This document shows positions 1-11,820 of a DNA stretch of 64,000 nt, piece by piece. How positions within the stretch are numbered: position 1 is the first letter of the stretch; each line of letters begins with the position of its first letter. Source of the stretch: Allium sativum (lineage: Eukaryota; Streptophyta; Magnoliopsida; Asparagales; Amaryllidaceae); assembly GCA_030737875.1 (NCBI GenBank), contig CM060922.1, positions 306,767,456-306,831,455 of the forward strand. Direction: 5' to 3'. Both the position numbers and the translations under genes were made by a program. A model generated the notes under the pieces. That model made no database searches. It saw nothing but the letters and a program-made list of their open reading frames with translations, and was not told where the DNA came from.

Positions 1-97
1 GAATGGTAAAGATAGTGAACACAATAGAAAAACACAGTAATACATCTGCAAACTCTTTCTTTTTAAACCCTTAGTGATTGAATATAGTATGATGCAG

Positions 98-108
98 GCG
101 CGCGCGCG

Positions 109-143
<35 letters not shown>
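98..143. repeat. compound microsatellite (GC)n(AC)n(AT)n
   Basis: Alternating purine-pyrimidine run: GC repeats, then AC repeats, then AT repeats, about 46 bp. It is a simple sequence repeat with no coding content. The rest of 1-540 shows nothing recognisable. Confidence 0.95.
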
Positions 144-666
144 GCATATATGTTTGTGAATATGTATGTGTAACTAATTGTTCTTCATGTCAAAAACTGG
201 ACGAAATATGAAAACAGTGGATCTTTTGTGAATAAACTCTGTGCAAACTCTCTGAATTTAATCTAGTGTGGGTATAGATATGAGTACTTTGATAGATTAT
301 TAGTTGACTACACTTATATATGACTGGAAGTGATTAACTATGTGAAGTAAGATCTAGAAATGAGAAATTTCCTTTACTGTTGTATGAATACAATAATAAT
401 AAAAGATGAACACCTCACTTTCAAAAATAAAGTACCCCAATTTTAGCATGTTTTAGATAACAGTATAAACACAAAGGTTATTCCAAATTGAATTTAGTTT
501 ACGTTAAAAAGTTCTTCAGCTTCTAATGCGCGGTAATTTAGTTTAACAGTACCCAACCCCCCTCCATTTACTGTCCTTAAAATCACCCTAAAATTTCACA
601 GTTCGGTAAAAGCATTTCAATGAAATGTTACATCTTTTTATCAATTATACCAATAAAAAAGGGTAC

Positions 667-3600
667 CTGAGGCGTATTAGGATCAGGATTTGCTAGATTT
701 CCCGCATTAGCTTGCTTTTCTTTTAGATCCTGTAAAGATTGCATATACATAGGTCATATAAAATTAGCACAAAATATGATTTTGGTCATATAAAACTAGC
801 ACAATTGGGAAGCCGTAAATTTGAAACACATTATGAAAAAAAAAGGCATTTTGCTTTGCTCTTTTTTTAATATTTTTTTTCAATTGTAGAGACATAATGG
901 GTTATGTCCAAGAACAAACATTGTACAAACGGCCATGTCTTATTTCTTTAACCTGGGAGATTTAGAATTAAAAGAAAAAAGTGTTAAAATGTAACCAGAT
1001 ATCGTGGCAAAGGATCATGAGAATAATCCAAGGCATTCTACCTCTGGTGAAGTTTTTATTATTGGCTCCATGCTACAGCAGCAAAATGCCACAGCCCATA
1101 GGCGATTGCTGGTTCTTTTTAAAATTTTGGAGCCTATGTTTATTGATCAGCAACCCAGCACCAGCAGATCCCGAAAATCACAAATAGGAGTATTTGTTTA
1201 ATACAACCATACTATGAAGAATTAAGGTATTAATTTGAAAACTCTCCGAAATAAGTTAAATAACACAAAGCAAATCGAAGGCAATCAGATTGAAGGCCAA
1301 TGTAAGAATATATCCACACTGAATTCAGACTCATACCATCTTAGCATCGTCTTGCAATATAAAAAATTGAAATGATTCTTATTTCAATATAAAAAATCGA
1401 AGGCAAACAAAAATAACTTTATTTCATACATAATGCCGGAACTAATAGGAAATAGCCGACAGATCCCGAATCAAAGAGTAGGAATAAATTGATGAACGTT
1501 GAAAAAATTAAATAAACTTCAATTTAATTGATAGAAGAAATCAGTCGGACGTAGCTGGTTAAAATCTTATTTCCATTTGACAACAAACCAATGAGAATCC
1601 GAACGATTCTTCTCTACATAGCACAAATCACGCCAAAAACTAATTAACTAAGCTTGATGAATAAAATAAATTTTGCTTACCATAATACCTAGAATTCTGC
1701 AGAGTGTTGAAAAATCGGATCTAAAGGCTTTTAGCCTAAATCCTAATGATAATAAACCTTGCGACAAACAGTTGCAATTTAAGATGAAAGCTGGAAGCAG
1801 ATATTTGTTCCAAAAAACAATGCTAAAGGTTTAGAAACAGGACCATAAAGAGAGAGGAGGAAAATGTTCGAGTAGGCTCTGTAAACTGCTGGATAAATGG
1901 ATTTCTGAGGAATATATATATACATGGCAGAAACCCCTAGATAAATAGTTTGGGTTAGAGTGGCACTGGGTCTGGTCACACTGTTTTTTCTGAGTTGTTT
2001 TAAAACATTACCCACTACTGATTGGTACCGTTGGCTACGAAAAGAAAATGCAATTGGTCAAATAATCGACGTAATCGGAGCATTATAATGGAATAACATG
2101 GGTCAATCTGGAAAATCAGCATGAGAAAACCACACCGCAATTATCAAACCGGGAATTTACCGGAAATTCCGAAATATCCGGAACGGAACCGGAAACCGAC
2201 AATAACTTGGTTTCTAATTAACAGGAAAACAGGAAAAATCGCCGTTAAAATAAATTTCTAATTAACACTTACCATCAACATCGTAGTGAGCTCCTGTACT
2301 TTCGTCTCCAATCCACTAACTTGGTTTCGCAATGCATGTACTTCACCTGATGAGCTACCCCGAATACGAAGCTGAGATGGTACAACCCCAAAACCAAGCC
2401 CTCTTACACGTCCTCCATGCTCCTGACCAAAAAGCTTCGACACGCCATCTTGAGTAACTGATGTTGCTCCATGAGAATCCTGACTTGCGGCATTATGATG
2501 CTCGTTTATCTTAGACTACAAATTAAAAAACAACCAAAATTCAGAAATTAAAATTAAAACTACGTTAACAATAGCAACAGTTTCTGATATTGTATATTTG
2601 AACTTATTCTTACTATGCATTCGGCAGCAATTGAATTCGGAGGTTTTCCATCTTTTCTAGTGTGGCCTTTGCACCACAATTCGTCTCTAGTGATAGTAGA
2701 TGTTGACTTTTCCTTTTTCTGCAAAAATAGCTTAACAGCTTCAGAATTTTTCATGTGATAACATATAATAGTTGCTTTAACAATATTTTTTTACCATTTC
2801 TTCTTCCAATCTTGCATAACCTTTTCTGCTCATGGTGTGTGGAACTTTATTCTTTTCTCTAATGCTTTTGAATCTTTGGCTTGTTGCCTATAAAATCAAT
2901 TCAGTAAATATGATATAGGAAAATGTAATATATTTAACAGTTAAACTCAGTAAGACAAAAATAACCACCTCAAACTTTTCTGACAATTTTTCAGTTACAA
3001 AAGCATTCCACTCGTCATCGCTCTTTATATTGAACGGTTTTAGGCTTGCTAAAGTATCGGTAGAGTCGGGATTTTGAGACGCTTTATTGATAGCTGCAAC
3101 TAACCTTGATTTCGACTCCTTCCACCGCTGTCCTATTATCATTAACAAGTAATCCTTATACACCATATCTACCTTGAATCTTGACTGCGCGCACACACAA
3201 AAAAAAAAAAAAAAAAAAAACAGCAGATTAGTCTCTAACAGTATTGCAAAATGCAATGTTGTACCACAGCAGGTATATAATTTGTTGCTTTGAATATTGA
3301 GACATATAATATGTAACAGTATTGCAATGTGCATAATGCATATGTCATTATAAAGAGAACTATAGCAGGCATATAATATGTTGCTTTTAATATTGAGACA
3401 TATAAGTACTCCCTAACATAAATAACATAGAATCAGTAAAATTAAATACAACTTAAAGCCAGAATTTACTATTGAAAGCCAGAATTTACTATTCACAGAT
3501 CATCCCTCAAATCGTACACAAGCCAGAATTTATCATTCACAGAATTTACTATTGAAAGCCATAATTTACTATTGAAAGCCGACATATGGTATACAAGTCA

Positions 3601-4278
3601 AATATCAGTACGTACCTCTATACAAGTCCACAGATCATCCCTCAAATCGTCACCGACGTTCCTCCATGTGCTAATGGTAAAAGGCACCATCTCCCTTGCT
3701 AGAGTACCAATATATGACGACAAATGTTTGGAATTAGCACCTATTGCTTGTCCGCGTTCATTAAATTCAACTTCCGGCTTCTCATCCGGTATCATAGCTA
3801 ATGATTTCATCATCGTTCTGCCTCTCTTTCTTCTAGCTTGCTTCAATCTTTGATCTTCAGTAGAATCGGGTTGAATTTCGTTTGGACTGGAATCATCGTT
3901 GGCTGGAGTTTCATGGAAGTGTAGTTGACGGGCAGGGGGCTGTGCTGGGTTTGTATTGTCGAAGGGGCTGTTATTGGAAGGAGGGGGCTGTATCTGGTTT
4001 GTAGTGTCGACGGGGATGCTACTGGAAGGAGGAGTGGACTGCATCCCTTCTGCAGTGTGGCCAAGGTTGCTTCCATGTTTGCGAATTGTGCGTATTGGGT
4101 ATTCAGCATGTTTTCGAGGAGATCGTCTTATAGCAATATTTAATTCACGAAGCAACGGAAGTGGTCCATCTGGGTGTTCGTTGATTCTAATCCCAATCGG
4201 CCTTTCATCAGCAGCACGAACAGCTGCAAGTGCAGCTAAACTTTGCTTTTTTGCTCTTTTGCTTGCAATTTTTGAGCT
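667..4278 (-). CDS. TNPA-like protein of CACTA-1 (Transposase_24, Ptta/En/Spm family), partial
   Basis: Six exons join with GT-AG introns and every join is phase 0: 4278-3616, 3184-2969, 2887-2795, 2718-2614, 2515-2273 and 729-667 (461 codons, no stop). The first exon opens with a basic Ala/Lys-rich stretch, then a Pro/Asn-rich linker, then the start of the Transposase_24 core ending in DDLWTCIE. The next exons carry the core (YKDYLLMIIGQRWKESKSRL, then DEWNAFV). The 2515-2273 exon has the typical VRGLGFGVVPSQ segment and a coiled-coil tail (LRNQVSGLETKVQELTTMLM). The family is the TNPA counterpart that binds subterminal repeats in En/Spm. The start exon, upstream of 4278, was not identified. 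A possible last exon is 587-543, ending in TAA. No lesion is seen in the joined part. Confidence 0.7.
3455..3580. repeat. tandem repeat of about 20 bp plus a duplicated exon piece
   Basis: The unit AAAGCCAGAATTTACTATT recurs about five times, some copies shortened. A 20-bp stretch at about 3496-3515 (CAGATCATCCCTCAAATCGT) also occurs in the coding exon at about 3632-3651, where it encodes the antisense of RDDLW. The repeat therefore sits in the intron after the first TNPA exon and contains a copy of that exon's end. Confidence 0.8.
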
Positions 4279-4443
4279 CTAAAAAATAAAAAATTTAAGT
4301 CAGTTTTCAATAGCTAAAAAATAAAAATCTTAAGTCATTTTTCAATGGCTGAACATACAATATATTTTAAACTGAGCACTACATGAACATCATAAGACGA
4401 ACTGTGTTGTTCATCAAAATACAAGCGACTACAGTGAAATGAT

Positions 4444-4559
4444 TATATTTTAAACTGAGCACTGAGCACTGAGCACTGAGCAATGGCAAGGGTACAAGTG
4501 GGTAAAATAAAAGTGACATAAAAATGTTTTTTTTTTGCCAGTGCTCAGTTTAAAATGTA
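4444..4559. repeat. short inverted-repeat element (hairpin) with GAGCACT tandem repeats
   Basis: The left arm TATATTTTAAACTGAGCACT (4444-4463) is matched by the reverse complement of the right arm CAGTGCTCAGTTTAAAATGTA (4539-4559). Inside the left arm the 7-bp unit GAGCACT is repeated about four times. A further direct copy of the arm occurs at about 4361-4380. It could be a small MITE with TA at its ends or a fold-back relic; no clear target duplication. Confidence 0.6.
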
Positions 4560-5271
4560 CGTACGGAAGGCATATAAATACTGGTAGGTGCTGCTGAATA
4601 GAGTCTTTAATCAAAATGTAGGGAGTAAATGTGCTTATCGCGTTTGAAACGTAACCGAGGAATGGATTTTCCAAATCAGTGGCTGTCGGTTCTTTGGGTT
4701 TTCCAATCGTTATATCAGACTCACAAAATTGTCGTTAAGGAGTATTTGGTTATTAAAATATCCATCGAATTATTATGACAAATCTACACTAGATTCCACC
4801 TTGACACCAAAAAGGAAATAAAGGAGCCTTGATGCCGATCTGCTGATCAAGTAGCCACAAGTGGCAAGGGCATGAGGTGGAGACGGAGTCCACTTCTCCG
4901 CAAGTACATCTACGTACACATGAGGACCATTTTTTATGCACATATTCATTTTAGCTATTGAAAACTACTTGCACATATTCATTTTATGCACATTTTTTAA
5001 GCACATATTCATCTGCTGATCTAATAAAGAATTTTTATGCACATATTCATTTTTCATTAATTAATTGAAATGAACATTCACATTTAAAAATCATAAGATA
5101 TTACAACATTAAACAAAAACATATTATTCTGACATTAAAATATACATATAAATTATTTATTGTTAATAGGTTAAACATACAAGTCATATAAACAAATAAA
5201 TCACGCGTGAAGCACTTGCCATACAACTCACATTATATTAACTTAATGCAAGTTTGCAATCTACTTGCTTT

Positions 5272-6008
5272 TAAAGCCAACATACCATAATAAATGCTCT
5301 CGTTTTATGCATTTTTTCTTAGACAAAAAGAATATAAATAAATCCTATCTCTTTTTAATGTACGAAGGTTTCTTAGCAACCAATAACATAATTTGTTATT
5401 TTATTCAATGCTCAAATTAACAACCCCTGAGAAGTTATATATATTTTGCAGTTCTGCATTTAACGTCAATATACAACTTATTTAATTCATTTTTATTGTT
5501 TCTAGTCGCTCATCGCTCGATACCAATATTATGTCATCAACATCAATGTAGGATGTAGTATGCACCTAGTATTCTCCATGATAGCAAAAAACTGAACATA
5601 GCAATTTTGAAAATATAAATCCCACATCAGTAAATGTAAAAATAAAATTCCAGATAATAAGGGACGGTTGTCCCATTAACTAGCATGTCATAATAAAAGT
5701 TTAAAGCCAACATACCATAATAAATGCTCCCATTTTATATCTTTTTTCTTAACCAAAAATAATAATTAAGAAAACCTGTCTCATTTTAATGTTTGCAAAT
5801 TTTATAGCAACCTGCAATATAATTTGTTATTTTGTTCAGTGCTCAAATTAACATCCACTGTGAAATTATTTGTATTATGCAATTCTACATTTGATGTCAA
5901 CGTACAACTTATATACTTCATTTTTAATTTTTCCAACCGGTTATCTCCCAATATCAATATTATGTTATCAACATCGATGTCAAATGTAGTATACACCTAG
6001 TATTCTCC
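5272..6008. repeat. diverged direct duplication of about 310 bp
   Basis: Copy one (about 5272-5580) and copy two (about 5702-6008) share long blocks in the same order: AAAGCCAACATACCATAATA at the start, GCTCAAATTAACA in the middle and CACCTAGTATTCTCC at the end. Substitutions and small indels are spread evenly, so the duplication is old. Between the copies lie about 120 bp of unrelated AT-rich DNA. No protein is recognised in either copy. Confidence 0.85.
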
Positions 6009-7343
6009 GTACGGAATGGCAAGGGTAGAGGGACGGAAAGAAGTTTCGACAGCGGAGGCAATGGATAGGGTTTCCATAGTAATGAATTATTATTTACTAC
6101 CAGTGAAGCATACATGTCGGCCTTTCATATTCAGTCTGAAAAAAACAGTATTGGGTGTCGTAAGATATGAATCATATATATACTGGTATTTTGCATCAGT
6201 TTAGTTGGTTTTAGATCCATCAGTTTTGCTTTCTAGAGCCATATTATTTTATTATATTTGATTTAGTAAAGCAGGGCATTGTTTAAATTATGCACTGTGA
6301 CAATATTTCTACTATTTGTGTACACCATCAATCCACATTATTTAAAATTTTAGTTATCAGTTGGTATGTTCCTAATTTTAGTTATCAGTTGGTATTATAA
6401 GTAAAATTAGACATTGATTATTTAAACGTGTTATGTTTTCATAAATCGTTTTTCCTACAAACATGAAGCGTGTGCCACTAATACTAATTATTTTGCTTTG
6501 TACGCTTGTTGCACTTCCATTTGGAGTGTGTCATTTGTCCTTTTACCTTTTCTTGTTTCACATTTTCTCTATTTTCCTTTAGAATTGTATTTTTCCCTTC
6601 ACTCTTCCTCAGTGTTGAATTGATCCAGATACAATATTAGGCCTTTAGTGTTTGTTCGCAACTCAGTTTTAGACATCAAATTTATTTTCAATTTTGTTTT
6701 CCAATTTTTTCACATGTCGTTCAAAATTAGATTTGTGGAATCAACCTATCTGCAACAATGTCAAGTATTTCTCAGTCTTAGTTCAGGATATTTTGAAACA
6801 TTGGTTCGGTATCCCGTATTTCTGGTGTTTGCGATATTTAAATTATGGATTCTTTTTTCTGATGGTTTTAATCAGTATTCTTTATGTTGATTTTAGTTCT
6901 CTTTGTGAAAAAATACCTTTAAATATTGAATTTTCTAAAAATTAGTTAATAAAATAGTTTTGTAAAAACATATATTTTAATAACTTAACATTTCTCTACA
7001 TTTTGCAAATTTATTCAGCCAATTTTCACAGATAGAAATAATAATAAAAGGCAGGAAACACAAGTTTTTGTTTACATTTTTTTTTTATCTATTTGAAATG
7101 CCAAATTTTCAATGGGATAAAAATTGTAAAAAGCAAAGTTCAAACTTTAAATCAAAATAAAATTTAAATCATAAATCACATATCCAAAAGATCCATATTT
7201 AAGATTTGTACATACATTCAAGTTGATTTTAATATTTGAACTTCTATAGCTGAACTTAAAAAAAAACATGTGGTAAAAAATGCAATATGTACTTGAATAC
7301 CTCTCCTTTGTCTAGCACCATCTTCCTCGCCGATAATACAAGA

Positions 7344-10300
7344 TCAATCTTCCTCGTCGACCTAAAAAAAAAAAAAACGATTTACAAAGGATTAGAACAT
7401 CACACTAAATATAGCACTACTTTGTAACAACCACGTACAAAATAAAATACACATGCAAAGAACATAAAATAGAAAATAAAGTTATTTTGATACACGCTAA
7501 GATGTCAATCTTATATCAGATTTTTTTTTCTTTTTTTTTTCATTCTAACAACACATTTTATGGTATATATGAACATGCATAAAATAAAAAATCAATAAAA
7601 TATGCTTATAACATACCAAAATACCGTTACAACCCTCCCTTACGTAACTTTCATCCCCATTATCTACGTCTCTATCATCAAGTTGTGACTCATCCAATGG
7701 TTTACTAGTTGATTCTTCATCCTCGTCGTATTTTTCCAATTCATGAAACCCTCTAGAGGGCGCTCTCAACACAACATACCAATTTGAAGAACTACCTTCT
7801 CTAGAGAAGAAAACTTGAACCGCTTGTGTTGCTAAGATAAACGGGTCGCTTTCAAACTTATTTTGAAATTGATGCAAATTGACCAATGTAAATCCATCTT
7901 CAACTTTGACTCCACGATACATATTTGCCCAATCACATTTAAACAAGGCAACTTGAAATTGACGATAATCCAACAAGAAAATCTCACGCAAGACCCCATA
8001 ATATATTATTTTTTCAATAGACCCATCTACACAAACAGTACTTGACTCAATGGAAACACCACTATTTTGTGTCGCCTTCTCAAAGTCTTTCGTATGAAAA
8101 CGTCGACCATTAACAATATAGCCAGAATAAGAAATTATTTGCGAACGAAGTCCGTATGAAAGCCATTTTATTATGTTGCTGACATTGGATATACGTCTAT
8201 CATCTCTAACCTGGACAAATACAATATATTAAATAAAGATTTATGTTGATCTATTACTTTCATCATTAATAGTTTTTTAAGATATAGCTATCAACCTTTT
8301 TTCCGAATCAAAAACTAAAAGTCTTTGATTGCAATTTTGACAGTTCCAAATCGTCTTGTGCAAGATGAGGATGCAAACATTTTAGCTCCTCTTTGTGCAT
8401 TCTGCATACATAAATGTAATTAAGGATCTAATTTATTTTGTATGTCATAGTTAAGTTGGACTTATACTTACTCTATATACGGCTCTACTTCTTCCGTATT
8501 AAACAAAACGTATCGATGAGCAGCATTAATCACCTCCTCATCGACTGTAATAGGTTTTCCTTTGGAAATAGGACGCCCCTCAAGTATAAAATCATTTTGT
8601 TCCACTTCATTTTGGTTTTTCCTCTCTCCAATTTGTAATGCATCTTTAATATATCCAGAGCAATATTTCATACATTCTTCGGAAACATAGCGCTCAGCAA
8701 TGCACCCTTCAGGCCGTGCTTGATTTTTAACGTACCCTTTTAATATTTTCATATATCTATAACCAAAATGAATAAACAAGTTACTTTCATAACTATAGAT
8801 ACTTTTAACCGTCAATTATTTATAATAAATATTACCTCTCAAATGGATACATCCATCGATATTGGACCGGCCCACAAATTCTTGCTTCTCTCCCTAAATG
8901 TATTGTTAAGTGAATCATGATATCGAAAAAGGAAGGGGGAAAGAACCTCTCTAGATCACATAGTGTTAATGCAACTTGATAGTCCATTAATTCTAATTTA
9001 TCCCTATCAAGCACTCTTTGGCATATGTCATTAAAAAATGAACATAGTCGTAGTAGTGCATTCCTTATCCCTGTAGGTAGAAGTCCTCTTAATGCAACGG
9101 ACAATAGTTGTTGCATCAAAACATGATAATCATGAGACTTAAGGTTTGATATCTTGTCTTCTTTTGCAAAACATTTTCCAATATTTGAGCTATATCCATC
9201 AGGCACTTTCAAGTTCTTCATTCTACTATAAAAGATCTCTTTTTCTTGATCGGATAAGGTGCACGGTGCGGCTGGGAGAAATACTTTATTTCCAATGTCT
9301 ATAGGATGCAATTTTTTTCTAATGCCCATTGCTTCTAGATCTTGGCGTGAATTGAGGCCATCTTTTGATTTTCCTTTGATATCAAGCAATGTACCAATAA
9401 TACTTTCACCAATATTTTTCTCAATATGCATCACATCTAGATTATGCCGCAAAGGAAGTGCCTAAAAATTGACAAAACACAACTAATTAAGTACTAAGTA
9501 GCAAACATGAATAGAAAATGGAAAGCAATGTGTTTCTAGTTAAATTTCACCTTCCAATAAGGCAAGTCAAAGAAAATGGACCTCTTCTTCCACATTGTAC
9601 ATCCTTTTTTCATCATAGTTTTCCTTTTCCTTTCACCTTTCTCTTCCTTTTTTAATTTTTTCCCCCAATCATTAATAATATCTTGAACATCATCAAAGAT
9701 TTGAACACCAGTTTGTATTTGAGGCCTTTCTCTATTCTCTATAGTTCCATCAAATAAGTTTTTCCGTTGACGATACTCATGGTTAGGTTCAAGGAATCGT
9801 CTATGACCCATGTATGCACACTTTTTACTAAATGGTAGCCATATTGAGCAGGTATTGACACCACAAACTGGACATGCTCTCTTACCTTTTACAGGGCAAC
9901 CAGCTAAATTTCCGTAAGCTGGAAAATCATTGATTGTCCACATAAGAATAGCATGTAATCTAAATTCACTACGACTGTAAGCGTCGTACGCTTTCACCCC
10001 TTTATCCCACAATTTTTTCAAATCTTCAATAAGTGGTTGCAAGTATACATCAATGTCATTTCCCGGTTGTCGTGGCCCAGGAATTAACAAAGATAGCATC
10101 ATATTATCTTTGTGCATACAAAGCCACGGAGAAAAGTTGTAAGCAACAAGAAACACTGGCCAACAACTATATCCACAATTCCAATCACCGAAAGGATTAA
10201 AGCCATCAGATGCAATGCCAAGCCTTAAATTTCGTGGATTGGAAGCAAAAGAATGATACATTCTATCAATCGTAGCCCACTGAGTAGAATCCACTGGATG

Positions 10301-11094
10301 ACGCAATTTACCATCATCACTCTTATGACTGCTATGCCATCTTAGTTGTTCTGATGTTTCTGGGGATGCAAACATTCTTTTCAGTCTTGGTATCAGTGGG
10401 AAGTATCTCAAAACCTTCATAGGTATTTTGGTTTGCTTCCCATCTTTAGTAGTCTTGTTTTTTTTCCAGCGAGACTTACCACACTTAGGACAGAAATCAC
10501 TATTTGCAAGCTTTTTTTAAATAAACAACAATCATTTACACATGCATGTATCTGCTTATAGCCTAAACCAAATGACTTAAGCAACTTCTTTGTTGCATAT
10601 GTAGAATCAGGAAGCATGTTTTCTTTAGGCAACATATCCTTTAGAAGTTTAAGAAGCTCTGTAAAAGCCGTGTCCGATATACCATTTCGCGCTTTGTGCT
10701 TGAAAAGAAGTACTGTAGCAGACAACTTTGTGTGGCTTGCACAACCGGGATACAAAGGAATTTCGGCATTCTCCATCATTTCCTCAATACCTTCCCCATG
10801 TCTTGCTTCAACATTGGCTTCTACCTCCTCATCATAGATTTGCGCATCAACATACATTCTATAAGTATCTGTCTCACTATTATTTTGTGATGGCCGTTTT
10901 TCTCCATGAAAAATCCATATATCATAGGTTGGGTCCATTCCAAAACAAATCAAGTGTGACACAACTTCCCTTGATGTTTGCCAAATTAGATTCCTACAAT
11001 CACGACATGGGCATCTAATTTTTTCGGGATTCCCTTCACTCGCAACATGCCCATATACAAAATTTTCCACAGCTTGCCTATATTCGCTTGTCAT
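7344..11094 (-). pseudogene. TNP2-like transposase of CACTA-1 with one frameshift and one nonsense codon
   Basis: This is the catalytic transposase of the CACTA superfamily, acting in the nucleus on the element's ends. Six exons are inferred: 11094-9551, 9461-8836, 8756-8472, 8401-8296, 8210-7617 and 7361-7344. In order they show the transposase-associated Cys motif (RCPCRDCRN), the Transposase_21 core (LRYFPLIPRLKRMF, GFNPFG, WTINDFPAYGNLAG), a DUF4218-like part (LRHNLDVMHIEKNIG, CGPVQYRWMYPFER), a DUF4216-like part (YIVNGRRFHTKDFE) and an acidic end. All joins keep phase, but a T7 run at 10512-10518 shifts the frame in exon 1, and TGA at 8308-8310 replaces a probable Trp in exon 4. The first could be a homopolymer sequencing error; with the second it suggests the copy no longer makes a full protein. 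ATG 11094 is chosen because family N-terminal sequence begins there. Confidence 0.85.
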
Positions 11095-11140
11095 TCTACA
11101 AAACAAAAAATGTATTAATACTCCTTCTTAAATACTTATA

Positions 11141-11334
11141 GTGTGATGCTAGGGCACCTCGTTTTCTTCTTGCTAATACCAAAATTTTATACTACATTCT
11201 TCCTAACACCAAACTCATTCATAAATACTTATATTTGTTTATAATGGTATTAGGAAGTACATCAAATTTATTGTACTTATTATTTTTATTCGTGGTATTA
11301 GTAAGAGGAAAATGATGTGCCCTTAGCATCACAC
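11141..11334. mobile_element. MITE, 194 bp, with about 44-bp terminal inverted repeats and 8-bp target duplication
   Basis: The left arm begins GTGTGATGCTAGGGCAC and the right arm is its near-perfect reverse complement, ending GTGCCCTTAGCATCACAC. Homology extends over about 44 bp on each side and leaves an AT-rich loop of about 100 bp. Both flanks carry TACTTATA (11133-11140 and 11335-11342). An 8-bp duplication fits hAT best, but the termini are not the classic CAGGG type, so a Mutator-like origin remains possible. It lies 47 bp upstream of the CACTA-1 transposase start codon. Confidence 0.85.
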
Positions 11335-11820
11335 TACTTATAACTATGGAAGTAATAGCCAAAATGATGAAACCTTGGTAGATTGACCCATGCTTTGTCC
11401 ATCTTGGTAAAACAACGCCTCTAATTTTCGGACCTACTATAAAGACTTATGCTCAACATTATTGTACAACTTGGTTATACGCACCCACCTTATCTACCCC
11501 TCTTATGCATCACCTATCATACTTCGACCCACCCTCTAAAACAACGTATTTGCATAATAATATATATATCATCAAAATAAACACAAATAAAAGACCATCA
11601 CACATAGGGGTGAGCATACTTTGATTTGTGACATGGGCATCTAATTGCACTTAAACTGAATAGTTCTTCTGTAAGTCATATGACTCATATTATTCAAATT
11701 CTGAATTTCAATTAAACTGAATTGCACTAAAAATTATGCCTTGTACAGAACAAGAAAAATGATTGAACATGTTTCTATTTACTTTGATTTGTGACACAAT
11801 GTTTGAATTTATATTTCAGG

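Larger units (their letters stand above)
4279..7343. other. non-coding region between the two genes of CACTA-1
   Basis: No open frame here resembles a known protein. The stretch holds a tandem about 37-bp repeat (4279-4350), a hairpin (4444-4559), repeated words containing GCACATATTCATTTT (about 4935-5060), a diverged direct duplication (5272-6008) and long AT-rich DNA. It should also contain the promoter and first exon of the TNPA gene, which could not be identified. Confidence 0.6.

Noticed and set aside
981..1201. Overlapping plus-strand open frames of 65 and 68 codons
   Set aside because: They lie in the probable last intron of the TNPA-1 gene, lack known motifs and use two frames equally; no evidence of coding.
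3572..4282. Plus-strand open frames up to 108 codons
   Set aside because: They are antisense shadows of the TNPA-1 exon 4278-3616, which has family motifs and splice sites.
4381..4386. CACTAC words at about 2013 and 4378 as the left end of CACTA-1
   Set aside because: Neither is followed by the ACAACGGTG motif or by sequence like the right terminus, and the second lies inside the element between its two genes.
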